DNA from: Halomonas elongata
GTDB lineage: Bacteria; Pseudomonadota; Gammaproteobacteria; Pseudomonadales; Halomonadaceae
Length of the DNA stretch: 64,000 bases
Assembly (NCBI RefSeq): GCF_029081005.1
Contig: NZ_JAJQTQ010000008.1
Span: forward strand, 62,001-126,000
Direction: 5' to 3'
Below, piece after piece: positions 1 through 8,824 of this stretch; positions within the stretch are counted from its first letter, which is position 1, and each line of letters begins with the position of its first letter. The notes under the pieces are model-generated. The model ran no database searches and had not been told where the DNA came from. It worked only from the letters and a program-made list of their open reading frames with translations. The translations under genes and the position numbers were made by a program.

Positions 1-193
1 AGCATCTATACTTTTCATAGCCAGATATTGGATTCTCAAAATTCCGAATATTTTTCAAAATGTCAGAGGCAAGCCTGCCTCGATTATAGTGTAATGACCT
101 TAAGCCATTTTTATTAAAAAAGTAATTTAAGCTACTTGTTCCACACTTATTAAAGCCTATTGCAAATACTTTAATCTTGTCACTTTTTCTCAT
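1..193 (-). CDS. Sulfotransferase-family protein, partial (N-terminus only)
   Basis: The reading frame starts at the ATG at 193 and runs leftward off the window, so only about 64 residues are visible. Residues 12-21 read IGFNKCGTSS, the P-loop-like 5'-phosphosulfate-binding motif seen at the N-terminus of PAPS-dependent sulfotransferases. It is followed by a hydrophobic/aromatic helix, as in that family. It lies 22 bases after the stop of the next sulfotransferase-like gene on the same strand, so it is probably the next gene of the same operon. The region is AT-rich like its neighbour. The motif is seen directly; the substrate and the full length cannot be known from this window. Confidence 0.7.
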   Translation of the reverse strand, partial: MRKSDKIKVFAIGFNKCGTSSLNYFFNKNGLRSLHYNRGRLASDILKNIRNFENPISGYEKYRC

Positions 194-215
194 ATCTAAC
201 ACCCACCAAAAAATA

Positions 216-1202
216 TCATCCACCAACTCTTTCGTAGGCAGATTTCAAAGCAACAATAAGATTCAAAATTGCATCATTAGCAGTCGCCTCGCTCCACTCA
301 TCATTAAATACTTCTGGATAAACATTAAAATCATCATCAAAGATAAATTCATTCCCGGAGACGCCGAACCTATCATTCAATTTTTTATTTGACTCTCTAA
401 ACTTCTCATAAAAAAGCTTGGCATCATCTCGAGATGGCAAGAGCTTTCCTTCATTGCTCAAAAAACTATTAACAAATTTTGAGAAATCTGACCGTGGATC
501 GACTCCAGATTTATTCAAAATATGGTTGACCTTTGTCCTTTGCCAACCATAACTAGCATTTGACGGCTTAGACTCTTCAGGAATATCTGAAATACCAAGT
601 AACGAGAAAAAGTGCTTAGTCAAGCTTCCACTTAAGCTAATGGCCTCATCCATAGCAGCTACGTGGACATTCTGATCTCCAAAGACATCGCCCCAGTTCG
701 ATATCCTTTTATTATAATCAAGATAGAGATATATGTTTTCAGTAATATATGGCAAAGCCTTTGCAGAACCAGTATAAAATTTCTGCTCAGCTATCGTCTT
801 TGTGGCTTGTTGGTAATGGGATACAGCATGCACATCTTGCCGCCTGATATAAAAGATAACAACAATCTTGTCAAAGAAATTATCAAGGGATTCCTTTAAA
901 GAAAGCAGTTCCTCTTTGCAAAATATCCAAGAAAAGCATTCAGATGATATAACTACATCTTTCCCCTTGGAAAAATCAGAAACTGAAGCAACAAATCCAT
1001 TCTTAATTTTGGCACCTTCCATCGCCAGGGCAGAGTGATCAAACCACCATGATAGATTCCCGCGCCTTTTCCTTCCCTGTAAATCTTTTGAATAAACCCA
1101 AACATCGGACTCAGCGATTTTTCCCTGGTGGTCGTGAAGAAACCTTTGTATAGTAGTAGAGCCACTCTTATGGTTCCCCGCATGAACATAAAGAATCGCC
1201 AT
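216..1202 (-). CDS. Sulfotransferase-family protein
   Basis: A 328-residue soluble protein. Residues 7-17 (HAGNHKSGSTT) match the 5'-PSB P-loop of sulfotransferases, which grips the phosphosulfate of PAPS. A later segment, YIRRQDVHAVSHY, resembles the Arg...Ser 3'-phosphate-binding element. The start is placed at the ATG at 1202, because AGGAG lies seven bases upstream inside the end of the preceding glycosyltransferase gene; a longer reading from 1223 has no ribosome site of its own. The gene overlaps the translational neighbourhood of the GT61 gene and is low in GC. It probably sulfates a sugar of the surface polysaccharide; the acceptor is unknown. Confidence 0.72.
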   Translation of the reverse strand: MAILYVHAGNHKSGSTTIQRFLHDHQGKIAESDVWVYSKDLQGRKRRGNLSWWFDHSALAMEGAKIKNGFVASVSDFSKGKDVVISSECFSWIFCKEELLSLKESLDNFFDKIVVIFYIRRQDVHAVSHYQQATKTIAEQKFYTGSAKALPYITENIYLYLDYNKRISNWGDVFGDQNVHVAAMDEAISLSGSLTKHFFSLLGISDIPEESKPSNASYGWQRTKVNHILNKSGVDPRSDFSKFVNSFLSNEGKLLPSRDDAKLFYEKFRESNKKLNDRFGVSGNEFIFDDDFNVYPEVFNDEWSEATANDAILNLIVALKSAYERVGG

Positions 1203-1206
1203 AACT

Positions 1207-2253
1207 TCACTCCTCGCTAACAAAAGAGACTATTTTTTCCATATTCTCTTCAGATAAAAGTAGATTCATTGGATGAAGAACAGGTCTATCATGCTCGTAA
1301 TTTATAGTAGAAAAGTCCACATACTCACCATCAGGAGATAGTGCTTGGATACACAAATAATCAAACCCATTCTTTTTTGATATTTTATAGTACTCGGGAG
1401 ACATATGAGCTGAAAAAAGCTCTACGATTTTTACTCGAGAGTTGCAAAAGACTATATTTGCCAAACCAGCACCATGCGGTGCGATAACGATTTCTGCTTC
1501 CGACATGATTTCAGCCACCTTAGTGACCGAGTGATCTTCGCAGTACAAAACTTCAAACCCAAGAGGAGAAATTTTCCTGACAAGACTTGCTTCATTTAAA
1601 ACCCTTCTCGTCTCTCCCTTGGACCTAGATATATAAATCCGACGATTTTTTTTAACTTGATTATATATATTAGTCTCTAAAAAAATAGAACGGACAAACT
1701 CCTCAGCCCATTGAGGTGTATACAGAGCATTCCTACAAGCAGAAACGGTTGTAATTTTTGAGCACTTGAAGATTTTTGGGGCTGAAGGAAAATCCAGAAC
1801 TTTTTCGACGGGTATTCCAAGCTTTTCGAAGGTCTCTTCTTTAAATTTAGAGTTATAATAATTTACATAAACATAATCAAAATCCTCAAGATTATACCCT
1901 GCCTGCTTCACAGCACTCAATTTGGGAAGCAAATCAAGTAACCAATGACTATATAGATTAGCTCCCGGAGACACCAAGTCCAGGATATGCCCTTTAATTT
2001 CTTTTACATTATTTTTTTTGTTTTTTAACTCACTGACTGCAGGCTTGGACGATATCTCATCATAAAAACGACCAGTTTCAGTACAATAAAAAGCCTTTTT
2101 GATCCCTATGCAAACAAGTGGGCTTTCAATAGTGTAAACATTTACATCAGGCTCAACCTCTTCACCAATTGAAACCCTTGGGTGCTTATAAGGAAAATCA
2201 TTTTTGTAAGAGATGGATCTCTTTTTCTTGACAGGGGTCTTCTCAATATTCAT
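1207..2253 (-). CDS. GT61-family glycosyltransferase
   Basis: A 348-residue protein with the features of the GT61 (DUF563) family: SHWLLDLLPKL near residue 105, RIYISR near 205, and EIVIAPHGAGLANIVF near 255 followed by VELF. The APHGAGL segment is the most conserved part of this family, which transfers xylose, GlcNAc or other sugars and occurs in many bacterial capsule and lipopolysaccharide clusters. No signal peptide or membrane segment is evident, so it should act on the cytoplasmic side. It sits between sulfotransferase genes in one leftward operon, with 18 bases to the gene before it. Family assignment is fairly secure; donor and acceptor are not known. Confidence 0.8.
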   Translation of the reverse strand: MNIEKTPVKKKRSISYKNDFPYKHPRVSIGEEVEPDVNVYTIESPLVCIGIKKAFYCTETGRFYDEISSKPAVSELKNKKNNVKEIKGHILDLVSPGANLYSHWLLDLLPKLSAVKQAGYNLEDFDYVYVNYYNSKFKEETFEKLGIPVEKVLDFPSAPKIFKCSKITTVSACRNALYTPQWAEEFVRSIFLETNIYNQVKKNRRIYISRSKGETRRVLNEASLVRKISPLGFEVLYCEDHSVTKVAEIMSEAEIVIAPHGAGLANIVFCNSRVKIVELFSAHMSPEYYKISKKNGFDYLCIQALSPDGEYVDFSTINYEHDRPVLHPMNLLLSEENMEKIVSFVSEE

Positions 2254-2271
2254 GCTTCACCATAAATAAGC

Positions 2272-3282
2272 CTATTCTTTATAAGAGCACGTCTTCATCA
2301 AAGAAATCAACAATTCCGTTTGGACTGCCACCTGCCTTTTTAACATTTGTACCTCATCATACCCCTCCTCTGATGTAACAGTTGAAGAACTCAAAAGATC
2401 ATTGGGAGTGGCACTTTCCATATAATTTTTGCATATCAGCCTTGCATCATTGCCAAACGAATGAGCAATTTTATCTGATGTTTCTTTTGAAACAAAACCA
2501 GGCATTTTTTCAAAAATCAGTGAATTTCTCCCAAGATACGACGACAACAAACCCTTTACGGATTCATCATGTATATCCTTAAACAACCCCGGAGAATATG
2601 AAAGAAGCTCACACAAAGCAGGACTTAGGCTAACATTGCTTTCACTTGATTTTAAATCCAGCTCACCAGGAGGGACGTCCAGCTTGTAGAAAAAGTCGTT
2701 CAGAAGACTGCCATCTTTCAAGAATTCTTTCTTAACAATAGTTATGCTAAGATTTTCTCTTCCATAAGTATAACTGAAAAACTCTGCAGCAAGCTTGAAG
2801 GAGGGATTGTTAACTTTTATAGCTTCATCTACAAAACCCTCAAATGACTTTCCCTTTTTATACCCCCATTGCTGCCATGCCGAAAGCAAAAATTCATCAA
2901 ATGGCTTTATATAATACAAAACCTTCACTTCGGAAAAATATTTCTTAAGAACATTATGTATATTATAACCAGAAGGCCTTTTAAGCTGGTTGACTAAGTT
3001 TTCCGCCGACAAGAGTAAAGTCTTATCTGAAAACTCTTTCTTGGAAAGGATTCTGTCAAGTTTTACTGAAAGCTCACTAGTATCATTGGACTCCATCACC
3101 TTACGAAAGAAAGGTCGTGGCGTCTCTCCATTTGGATTAAAACCTTGATCTCCTCTCACTCTCATTTGAGGGTCTGGTATAACGTAACCAGACTTTTCCA
3201 ATATGAGCCTATTTTTAATAATGGCTCTTTGTATGCTAGTAGAACCACATTTTGAATGACCGGGGTGCAGCACCAGTTTCAT
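2272..3282 (-). CDS. Sulfotransferase-family protein
   Basis: A 336-residue protein beginning with a short beta strand and LHPGHSKCGSTSIQ (residues 5-18), the sulfotransferase 5'-PSB pattern (H-x-G-x-x-K-x-G-S/T-T/S). KVLYYIKPFDEFLLSAW, further on, is in the place of the 3'-phosphate-binding strand, but with Lys-Pro where Arg is usual. The last 40 residues contain a possible short amphipathic helix. Its start codon overlaps the stop of the preceding gene by four bases (ATGA), so the two are translationally coupled. It is AT-rich and probably acquired. Sulfation of a polysaccharide residue is inferred from motif and neighbourhood. Confidence 0.66.
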   Translation of the reverse strand: MKLVLHPGHSKCGSTSIQRAIIKNRLILEKSGYVIPDPQMRVRGDQGFNPNGETPRPFFRKVMESNDTSELSVKLDRILSKKEFSDKTLLLSAENLVNQLKRPSGYNIHNVLKKYFSEVKVLYYIKPFDEFLLSAWQQWGYKKGKSFEGFVDEAIKVNNPSFKLAAEFFSYTYGRENLSITIVKKEFLKDGSLLNDFFYKLDVPPGELDLKSSESNVSLSPALCELLSYSPGLFKDIHDESVKGLLSSYLGRNSLIFEKMPGFVSKETSDKIAHSFGNDARLICKNYMESATPNDLLSSSTVTSEEGYDEVQMLKRQVAVQTELLISLMKTCSYKE

Positions 3283-4217
3283 TTACCAACTCCAGCTAAC
3301 TTCTCTAAATCTACACCAGGGGGAAGAACTTTTACAGGCTTATACGTACTCTTCTGAAAACTGGAAAGATCTATGCCATACGTATCAGACAGAAGTTTAT
3401 TACCTTGCTTAAAATAATCCTCAAAGGCTTGTTGCTCGGGAACTGAAAACAACACGTATCGATCACGCTCCTCCGGAACCTGGCTAGCAAGGTGAATCAC
3501 ATCATTTCTGATTCTGGAAAAGCTTGCATTATCCGTTGCCTTTCGCCCTCTCGCCTGAAGCACAGCTAAACACCGTGTCGGAAGTGAAGGGTTAACCGTC
3601 CTGGAGGTTTCGATCTCTTGGTACTTTACTGGAACATTGAACTCGGAAAAGAAATCATCTACCACAGACTTGCTATAGGGAATAACCGTGACGTTTTTTG
3701 CGCCAACCATATTCCCCCACTGCTTAATATTTTGATAGAAATTAAGCCAGTTAATATTCCGCATCGCTAAAGAAAACAGTGATGCGCTATAGCGAACATT
3801 GGGGTCTTTAACCAACTGATTGAAAAGTGACAACAAGAGCTCTGACTGAGAGCGAACAGTAAAAACCACTCTCACGTTATCGAAATACTGGCTCACAAAC
3901 TCTTTGAACTTTGGGTTGTTGAAATAAAAAGGTGAGAGCTCTGAAGACACCAAAACATTAGGAGATGGTGAGGCTTCCATCTCCAGCCGAAGAGTTTCTA
4001 AAGCCTCGGCAGGTGACATATCACTTTGATAAGCCCCGCTACCCTTGAATGAAAGGGCGAAGGGGTGGTGAGAATGATCCGGCCACTGCAGGCTCTGCGG
4101 ATAAAGAATACCCTTTTCCAAAAAATCAGCATGTTGTTGCTGAATTTGCGACTGAATTGCAGAAGTACCAGTTTTGGACCAGCCAACATGCAAATAGAGA
4201 GTGTCTTTTTTCATCAT
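3279..4217 (-). CDS. Sulfotransferase-family protein
   Basis: A 312-residue protein with LHVGWSKTGTSAIQ at residues 9-22, one of the clearest PAPS-binding P-loops in this cluster, and VVFTVRSQSELLLSLFNQ near residue 115 as the likely 3'-phosphate-binding element (Arg and Ser present). The first ATG overlaps the stop of the upstream RgpF-like gene as ATGA, and its own stop overlaps the next sulfotransferase gene in the same way. It is the junction between the higher-GC rhamnan-type genes and the low-GC sulfotransferase block. It probably sulfates the growing or finished glycan in the cytoplasm; the position and sugar sulfated cannot be told. Confidence 0.74.
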   Translation of the reverse strand: MMKKDTLYLHVGWSKTGTSAIQSQIQQQHADFLEKGILYPQSLQWPDHSHHPFALSFKGSGAYQSDMSPAEALETLRLEMEASPSPNVLVSSELSPFYFNNPKFKEFVSQYFDNVRVVFTVRSQSELLLSLFNQLVKDPNVRYSASLFSLAMRNINWLNFYQNIKQWGNMVGAKNVTVIPYSKSVVDDFFSEFNVPVKYQEIETSRTVNPSLPTRCLAVLQARGRKATDNASFSRIRNDVIHLASQVPEERDRYVLFSVPEQQAFEDYFKQGNKLLSDTYGIDLSSFQKSTYKPVKVLPPGVDLEKLAGVGK

Positions 4218-6157
4218 TCACCAATAAAGGGGTTACGTCCAACCTGGCTGACCAGCTTGCCCCACTTGAGGATTTGGGTTTCATCGAGCGCATCATCGCC
4301 CTGCAGGACGTCGGGGAAACCCAATGCCTTCCACTTGTCCATTGGGTGCAGGATATGAAAGGTTTTAAAGCCCAGGTCGCCAGGTAATTGTGCGTCGGCT
4401 ACCACGTTGTCGCCAATATGTAGATGCCGCTGAATGCCTTCATCAGCGAGATCCTGCTTGACCATGTGCCACATGGTGCCATTGTCCTTGCGTTTCTGCT
4501 CGGCGCTGGAGACCATCAGCCGGTAAGGAACACTGACCCCGGCTTTCTTGAGCATCAGGCCTACCTGGCCACGCGTGTAATAAGTGTCCGATATCACCCA
4601 TAGCTTATGCCCAATACTCCCGAGGTGGTTGAATAGCTCGACCATCTCGTTCTTCGCCTGAATCATTTTTAGATCCAGTTCGAACTCTTCCTGCATCAAG
4701 CGCGTAGCGTCATGATCCGAGATACCGAGGGTCTTCCCGACTTCCTTGTATATATTGCGTATATCGACATCGCCCTTGAAATTCGCTTGCTTCCTGAGTG
4801 TCAGCTCTGCCTCGTTGCGAATATCCACGAAGGCTTTGGCTGAGCGAACACGGCCACTGTCGACCAGTTGCTGTCCGAGCTTGAGCTTGGCGTAGTCAGG
4901 AACCGTATACTCTCGCCTGACAAGTGTATCGAAGACATCGAAGCTGATACATTCATGCGCCTGAATGGCCGGTAAATGCTGCTCCAGCCCGGCCCCCTGG
5001 TAACTACTGAAGATATAAGAGTAGTCACGAGTAAACTGCCCCGTCGGAGGGTAATAGAAAAACTCTTTATATCCTCTTTTCTCGGCGACATTACCCACCA
5101 CACGCTCCAGGGCATGCAGCATGGAACCATCATTGGGTAGAGGCTCTTCGGGGAAGTCCTCATAGGCCCAATGCTTCGACAGAAGGTCTTTCAGTGCGTG
5201 CGGGCGCGCCCAGAACATTCCGCCAGCGGGATAACTCAAGAAGCCGCTGTTGTGATGCAAGTCGAGTTCTTCTTCCCACTTGCGCATGTAGGGCGTATTC
5301 ATGGTCAAGTGATTGACCCAGGTTGGCATCATCCAGAATGTCGTTGGGTAATAGACGCCAAGCTCATCGTCTTCCGCAAAGCTGTTCAAGATACCAGCTG
5401 CCACCGCCGGATCCCGCAGCAGATATTCTGTCAGGTAATCCGCCCACTGGGTCTGCTCTTTCCCCGAGTAAAGCGATTTCTTTGAATGCAAATGGCAGAA
5501 GAGATCGTACTCCTGGAGTATTTCAGCATATTCGACCAACATCGGGCCGAAATTACGACCGCGGTTGGGTACGACACGGATTTCCAGATTCTTGACTTTC
5601 GGGTGTTGCCCAAAGGTTCGCTTCGCATGCGCTACCAGCTCTTCACTGGCGAGCGTCAAGAGCACATCCAGCTCTATCGGAAACTCATTGAGCGCTTGAG
5701 CGAAACGGTCGATAAAATCGTCATAGAAAATATGCAGGCAAGCCGCTACCTTCAGCTTTCCAGCTTCAGGAGTGACTTCACGCTCTGGCCTCAAGGCATT
5801 CCGTGGCGCCCAGCGCGGCGCATAGGGTGCATAGGTTCTACCTTCTTGCTTGCCATGCAGTAAATAGTGGAGAAGCGGACTCACCTGCCCATGAAACACA
5901 TCCATGTACGTGCGATGGTAGGTTTCGGTATCAAAGGCGGGTGAAGGGTTGACCGGCGCGAAGCGTGATTTGCGCACATAATCCTTGAAGGCTTCAACAT
6001 TGCTGGAAAATGTTCGGCCGTAATGTTCTTCATACCAACCCGGGTTGAAAAGCCCCAATGATACCGCTTCATCAGTCAGCTTCTCGTAATTAATGCCTCG
6101 TGCAGCACCCGCCTTCAACCTCTTTCTCAGCGACTTAATATCCTTGATCATATCCAT
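4214..6157 (-). CDS. RgpF-like rhamnan-synthesis protein fused to a HAD-like domain
   Basis: A 647-residue two-domain protein. Residues about 135-385 resemble the rhamnan synthesis F (RgpF) family: LKVAACLHIFYDDFIDRF, the NRGRNFGPML and FCHLHSKKS segments, and a later YPAGGMFWARP. From residue 401 a HAD-superfamily module begins: SFDVFDTLVRR supplies the paired aspartates D407/D410, VISDTYYTRG the second motif, and HIGDNVVADAQ (around D583/D588) the fourth. RgpF proteins act in polyrhamnose assembly, which fits the rfbBDAC genes just upstream. The HAD part matches the N-terminal half of COG5610 proteins, whose C-terminal half appears as the separate gene immediately upstream. The enzymatic role of the HAD domain is not known. 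Confidence 0.78.
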   Translation of the reverse strand: MDMIKDIKSLRKRLKAGAARGINYEKLTDEAVSLGLFNPGWYEEHYGRTFSSNVEAFKDYVRKSRFAPVNPSPAFDTETYHRTYMDVFHGQVSPLLHYLLHGKQEGRTYAPYAPRWAPRNALRPEREVTPEAGKLKVAACLHIFYDDFIDRFAQALNEFPIELDVLLTLASEELVAHAKRTFGQHPKVKNLEIRVVPNRGRNFGPMLVEYAEILQEYDLFCHLHSKKSLYSGKEQTQWADYLTEYLLRDPAVAAGILNSFAEDDELGVYYPTTFWMMPTWVNHLTMNTPYMRKWEEELDLHHNSGFLSYPAGGMFWARPHALKDLLSKHWAYEDFPEEPLPNDGSMLHALERVVGNVAEKRGYKEFFYYPPTGQFTRDYSYIFSSYQGAGLEQHLPAIQAHECISFDVFDTLVRREYTVPDYAKLKLGQQLVDSGRVRSAKAFVDIRNEAELTLRKQANFKGDVDIRNIYKEVGKTLGISDHDATRLMQEEFELDLKMIQAKNEMVELFNHLGSIGHKLWVISDTYYTRGQVGLMLKKAGVSVPYRLMVSSAEQKRKDNGTMWHMVKQDLADEGIQRHLHIGDNVVADAQLPGDLGFKTFHILHPMDKWKALGFPDVLQGDDALDETQILKWGKLVSQVGRNPFIGE

Positions 6158-6163
6158 TCCCGA

Positions 6164-7210
6164 TTAGATGCCGAATATCTGCAGAGGAGACACCATTCCG
6201 TTACCGGTAATATCATCATCGGCCGTGAACAAGTGCCAGGCGGCTTGAGGTATCGCGCCGGGGCGAGTAGAAAACACCTCGAATAAGGTCTCCACCTCAT
6301 CCTTGGTATAGGTGACGTCATTCCGGAGGTTGTCTGTTACCGACTCCACGGCCCCTTCGAGAACAGCCTGAAGGTTCTGGTAGTAGCGCTGGCTCGATGC
6401 CTCCCGACCGTAGAAGAAGACATATTCACCATCCTGTGACTCTCGAACATCGACGACCTGACCATGTGGTGCCGTCATCATGCACTCCAGCAGCAGCGAA
6501 CGTTCCAGCATGGTGTAATTCTGTTGCCAATCGACACCTTCACGGAAAACGCCGCTGAGCCGAGCCGTGTTATCGCCGATTTCTTGCTTCCCGGGCTTCG
6601 TGGCAATGAAATAAAGGCCTTCCGTATCACGACCCAGGAAGCTCGTGCAGAGCTTCTGAATAGAACCGGAGTAGCCAACATCCAGCATCAAGGGAACGGG
6701 ATTTTCTTTACTGAGTCCCTGAGTATGGAAATAGTTTTCCACGGCTTCGCGCGTGTGCTCGACTTGCTTGCTCAACCGATCATTATGAGGCTCGAGCCAT
6801 TCGCGCACATTATCAGCATCGTCCGGCAAGGAAACACCGAAACCCAATACCTCCTCGGGCATACAGGCGAAGGCCTCGTGCATCTGCAGACCGAAGCGCT
6901 TCATCAACAAATCGAGGACCGTTCCCTCGAAATCCATCTTCAGAGCAACAGTATACGTTAATGGCTCCCCTAGCATGGCCCGGAACAACAAGGTTCGGGA
7001 AAGCCTCAGGTAGACCGGGGGATGATCCAGGTGAATCAGCCTTTCCTCGGAAAGGCGCGTCAGCAGCTGATGGATCAACCAACCTTCCCTGGCCAGGCAC
7101 ACAGGCAACTTCCCCTCTGCATGCTTCTCCACCTCTCTTACATAAGCCGTAAGGGAGGGGCCCAGAAACGCAGCGCCGAATTCTTTCAGCGCAGTATAGG
7201 TTTCTTTCAT
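6164..7210 (-). CDS. COG5610 C-terminal-like polysaccharide-cluster protein
   Basis: A 348-residue protein without signal or membrane segments. It begins FGAAFLGPSLTAYVREVE and continues with LPVCLAREGWLIHQLL and YLRLSRTLLFRA. This is the pattern of the region that follows the HAD domain in COG5610-type predicted hydrolases of cell-surface polysaccharide clusters. A PLMLDVGYSGSIQKL segment near residue 170 and an FIATKPGK stretch also fit. The HAD domain itself is missing here and is found at the end of the next gene, six bases downstream, so the two products probably work together. The biochemical activity of this family is uncharacterised as far as I know. Confidence 0.62.
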   Translation of the reverse strand: MKETYTALKEFGAAFLGPSLTAYVREVEKHAEGKLPVCLAREGWLIHQLLTRLSEERLIHLDHPPVYLRLSRTLLFRAMLGEPLTYTVALKMDFEGTVLDLLMKRFGLQMHEAFACMPEEVLGFGVSLPDDADNVREWLEPHNDRLSKQVEHTREAVENYFHTQGLSKENPVPLMLDVGYSGSIQKLCTSFLGRDTEGLYFIATKPGKQEIGDNTARLSGVFREGVDWQQNYTMLERSLLLECMMTAPHGQVVDVRESQDGEYVFFYGREASSQRYYQNLQAVLEGAVESVTDNLRNDVTYTKDEVETLFEVFSTRPGAIPQAAWHLFTADDDITGNGMVSPLQIFGI

Positions 7211-7241
7211 ATCATCCCTGTTATATGAAATGTGATATCAA

Positions 7242-7790
7242 TCAAGCGAATTTCGCTGCGGCATCAAAGGTATCACCTTGAGCATCCTTTTCGGAAACGC
7301 CTGGTGGTTGACCATTTACCAGTGGCCAGTCAATGGCCAGAGACTCATCATCCCAGCGAATGCAGTATTCGTCGCCGGGATTATAGTAATCCGTACACTT
7401 GTACTGAAATTCTGCCTCGTCGCTTATCACGTAGAAGGCATGCGCAAACCCGGGCGGTACCCACAGCATCTGCTTATTGTCTTCGCTGAGACGAGCCCCC
7501 ACCCATTGTCCGAATGTCGGGCTATTCTGGCGCAGATCAACCGCTACATCGAATACTTCGCCACGAGTCACGCGGACCAGTTTCCCCTGGGGTTTTTCCA
7601 GCTGATAATGCAGCCCCCGCAGAATGCCGTGGCTGGACTTGCTATGGTTGTCCTGCACGAAGGTGAAATCCCCACAGTGCTCCTCGAACTCTCTCTGGCG
7701 AAAGCTCTCCATGAAGAACCCGCGCTCATCGCCAAACACCTTGGGTGTGAGCAGTACCACCTCGGGAATATCCAGCCGAGTGTAATCCAT
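7242..7790 (-). CDS. rfbC: dTDP-4-dehydrorhamnose 3,5-epimerase RfbC
   Basis: A 182-residue protein of normal family length. It catalyses the double epimerisation of dTDP-4-keto-6-deoxyglucose, the third step to dTDP-L-rhamnose. Visible family landmarks are GDERGFFMESFR, FVQDNHSKSSHGILRGLHYQ (the catalytic His lies in LRGLHYQ), GEVFDVAVDLR, and WVPPGFAHAFYV with Tyr downstream in the YKCTDYYNP segment. It is the last of the four rhamnose genes in the leftward order rfbB-rfbD-rfbA-rfbC and is followed, 31 bases later, by the RgpF-type genes that would use the product. Cytoplasmic. Confidence 0.95.
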   Translation of the reverse strand: MDYTRLDIPEVVLLTPKVFGDERGFFMESFRQREFEEHCGDFTFVQDNHSKSSHGILRGLHYQLEKPQGKLVRVTRGEVFDVAVDLRQNSPTFGQWVGARLSEDNKQMLWVPPGFAHAFYVISDEAEFQYKCTDYYNPGDEYCIRWDDESLAIDWPLVNGQPPGVSEKDAQGDTFDAAAKFA

Positions 7791-7872
7791 CGTATATCAT
7801 CCTCATCAGCAGCAAGGGTGGCCAAGCCACCCTCGCGATCGACGTTGACCAGCTTTAGGGGGGCTAAATCAC

Positions 7873-8745
7873 CTAGGTCGACAATACATGCAGCAGGTAC
7901 TGGCCATAGCCCGTCTTTTTCAGGGCCAGGCCACGCTGCTGCATGGCGTCACTGCTGATCCAGTCCTGGTGCCAGGCGATTTCTTCCAGGCAGGCAATCT
8001 TGAGGCCCTGACGGTGCTCGATGGTCTGCACGTACTGGCTTGCCTCCAACAGGCTGTCGTGAGTGCCGGTATCCAGCCAGGCAAAGCCGCGCCCTAGGCG
8101 TTCTACGACCAGATCTCCGCGTTCCAGATAGGCATTGTTGACGCAGGTGATTTCAAGTTCGCCTCGATCCGATGGCTTGACCGACTTGGCGATTTCCACC
8201 ACGTCATTATCGTAAAAGTACAGCCCGGTGACTGCGTATGGGGATTTGGGCTCCTTGGGCTTCTCTTCGATCGAGATGGCTTTGCCGTTATCGTCGAACT
8301 CAACCACACCGAACCGCTCGGGATCTTTTACCAGATACCCGAAAACGGTCGCACCGCTTTCCTGGCTTGCTGCGCGTTTAAGCTGCTCCGAGAAGTGCTG
8401 ACCATGGAAGATGTTATCGCCAAGCACAAGGCAAACCGGGTCATTGCCGATAAAGTCTTCACCGATCACGAAGGCCTGGGCCAGGCCATCCGGGGTGGGC
8501 TGCTCGGCGTACTCGAAGCGGACACCAAATTGTTCTCCGCTCCCCAGAAGATGCTTATACTGGGGAAGGTCTTCCGGCGTCGAAATAATGAGAATTTCCC
8601 GGATGCCTGCCAGCATGAGTACCGAGATCGGATAATAGATCATCGGTTTGTCATAGACAGGTAAGAGCTGCTTGGAAACGCCATGAGTAATCGGGTGCAA
8701 GCGGGTACCGGAACCACCGGCCAGAATAATGCCTTTCCGTGCCAT
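7873..8745 (-). CDS. rfbA: Glucose-1-phosphate thymidylyltransferase RfbA
   Basis: A 290-residue protein that makes dTDP-glucose from dTTP and glucose-1-phosphate, the first step of dTDP-rhamnose synthesis. The N-terminal nucleotidyltransferase signature [14 protein letters not shown] (residues 5-18) and [16 protein letters not shown] are present, as are [10 protein letters not shown] with the metal-binding Asp, and the EEKPKEPKS stretch. Length and motifs are complete. The gap of about 80 bases on each side is longer than for its rfb neighbours, but no separate promoter was recognised. It is feedback-regulated by dTDP-rhamnose in characterised homologues. Confidence 0.96.
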   Translation of the reverse strand: MARKGIILAGGSGTRLHPITHGVSKQLLPVYDKPMIYYPISVLMLAGIREILIISTPEDLPQYKHLLGSGEQFGVRFEYAEQPTPDGLAQAFVIGEDFIGNDPVCLVLGDNIFHGQHFSEQLKRAASQESGATVFGYLVKDPERFGVVEFDDNGKAISIEEKPKEPKSPYAVTGLYFYDNDVVEIAKSVKPSDRGELEITCVNNAYLERGDLVVERLGRGFAWLDTGTHDSLLEASQYVQTIEHRQGLKIACLEEIAWHQDWISSDAMQQRGLALKKTGYGQYLLHVLST

Positions 8746-8824
8746 ATAAACACTCCTTATTTAGTTCTGATTGCAACCAGTCTCTCGACGCGGAAGGACC
8801 ACGTTCAAACGCTCAAGTATACGC

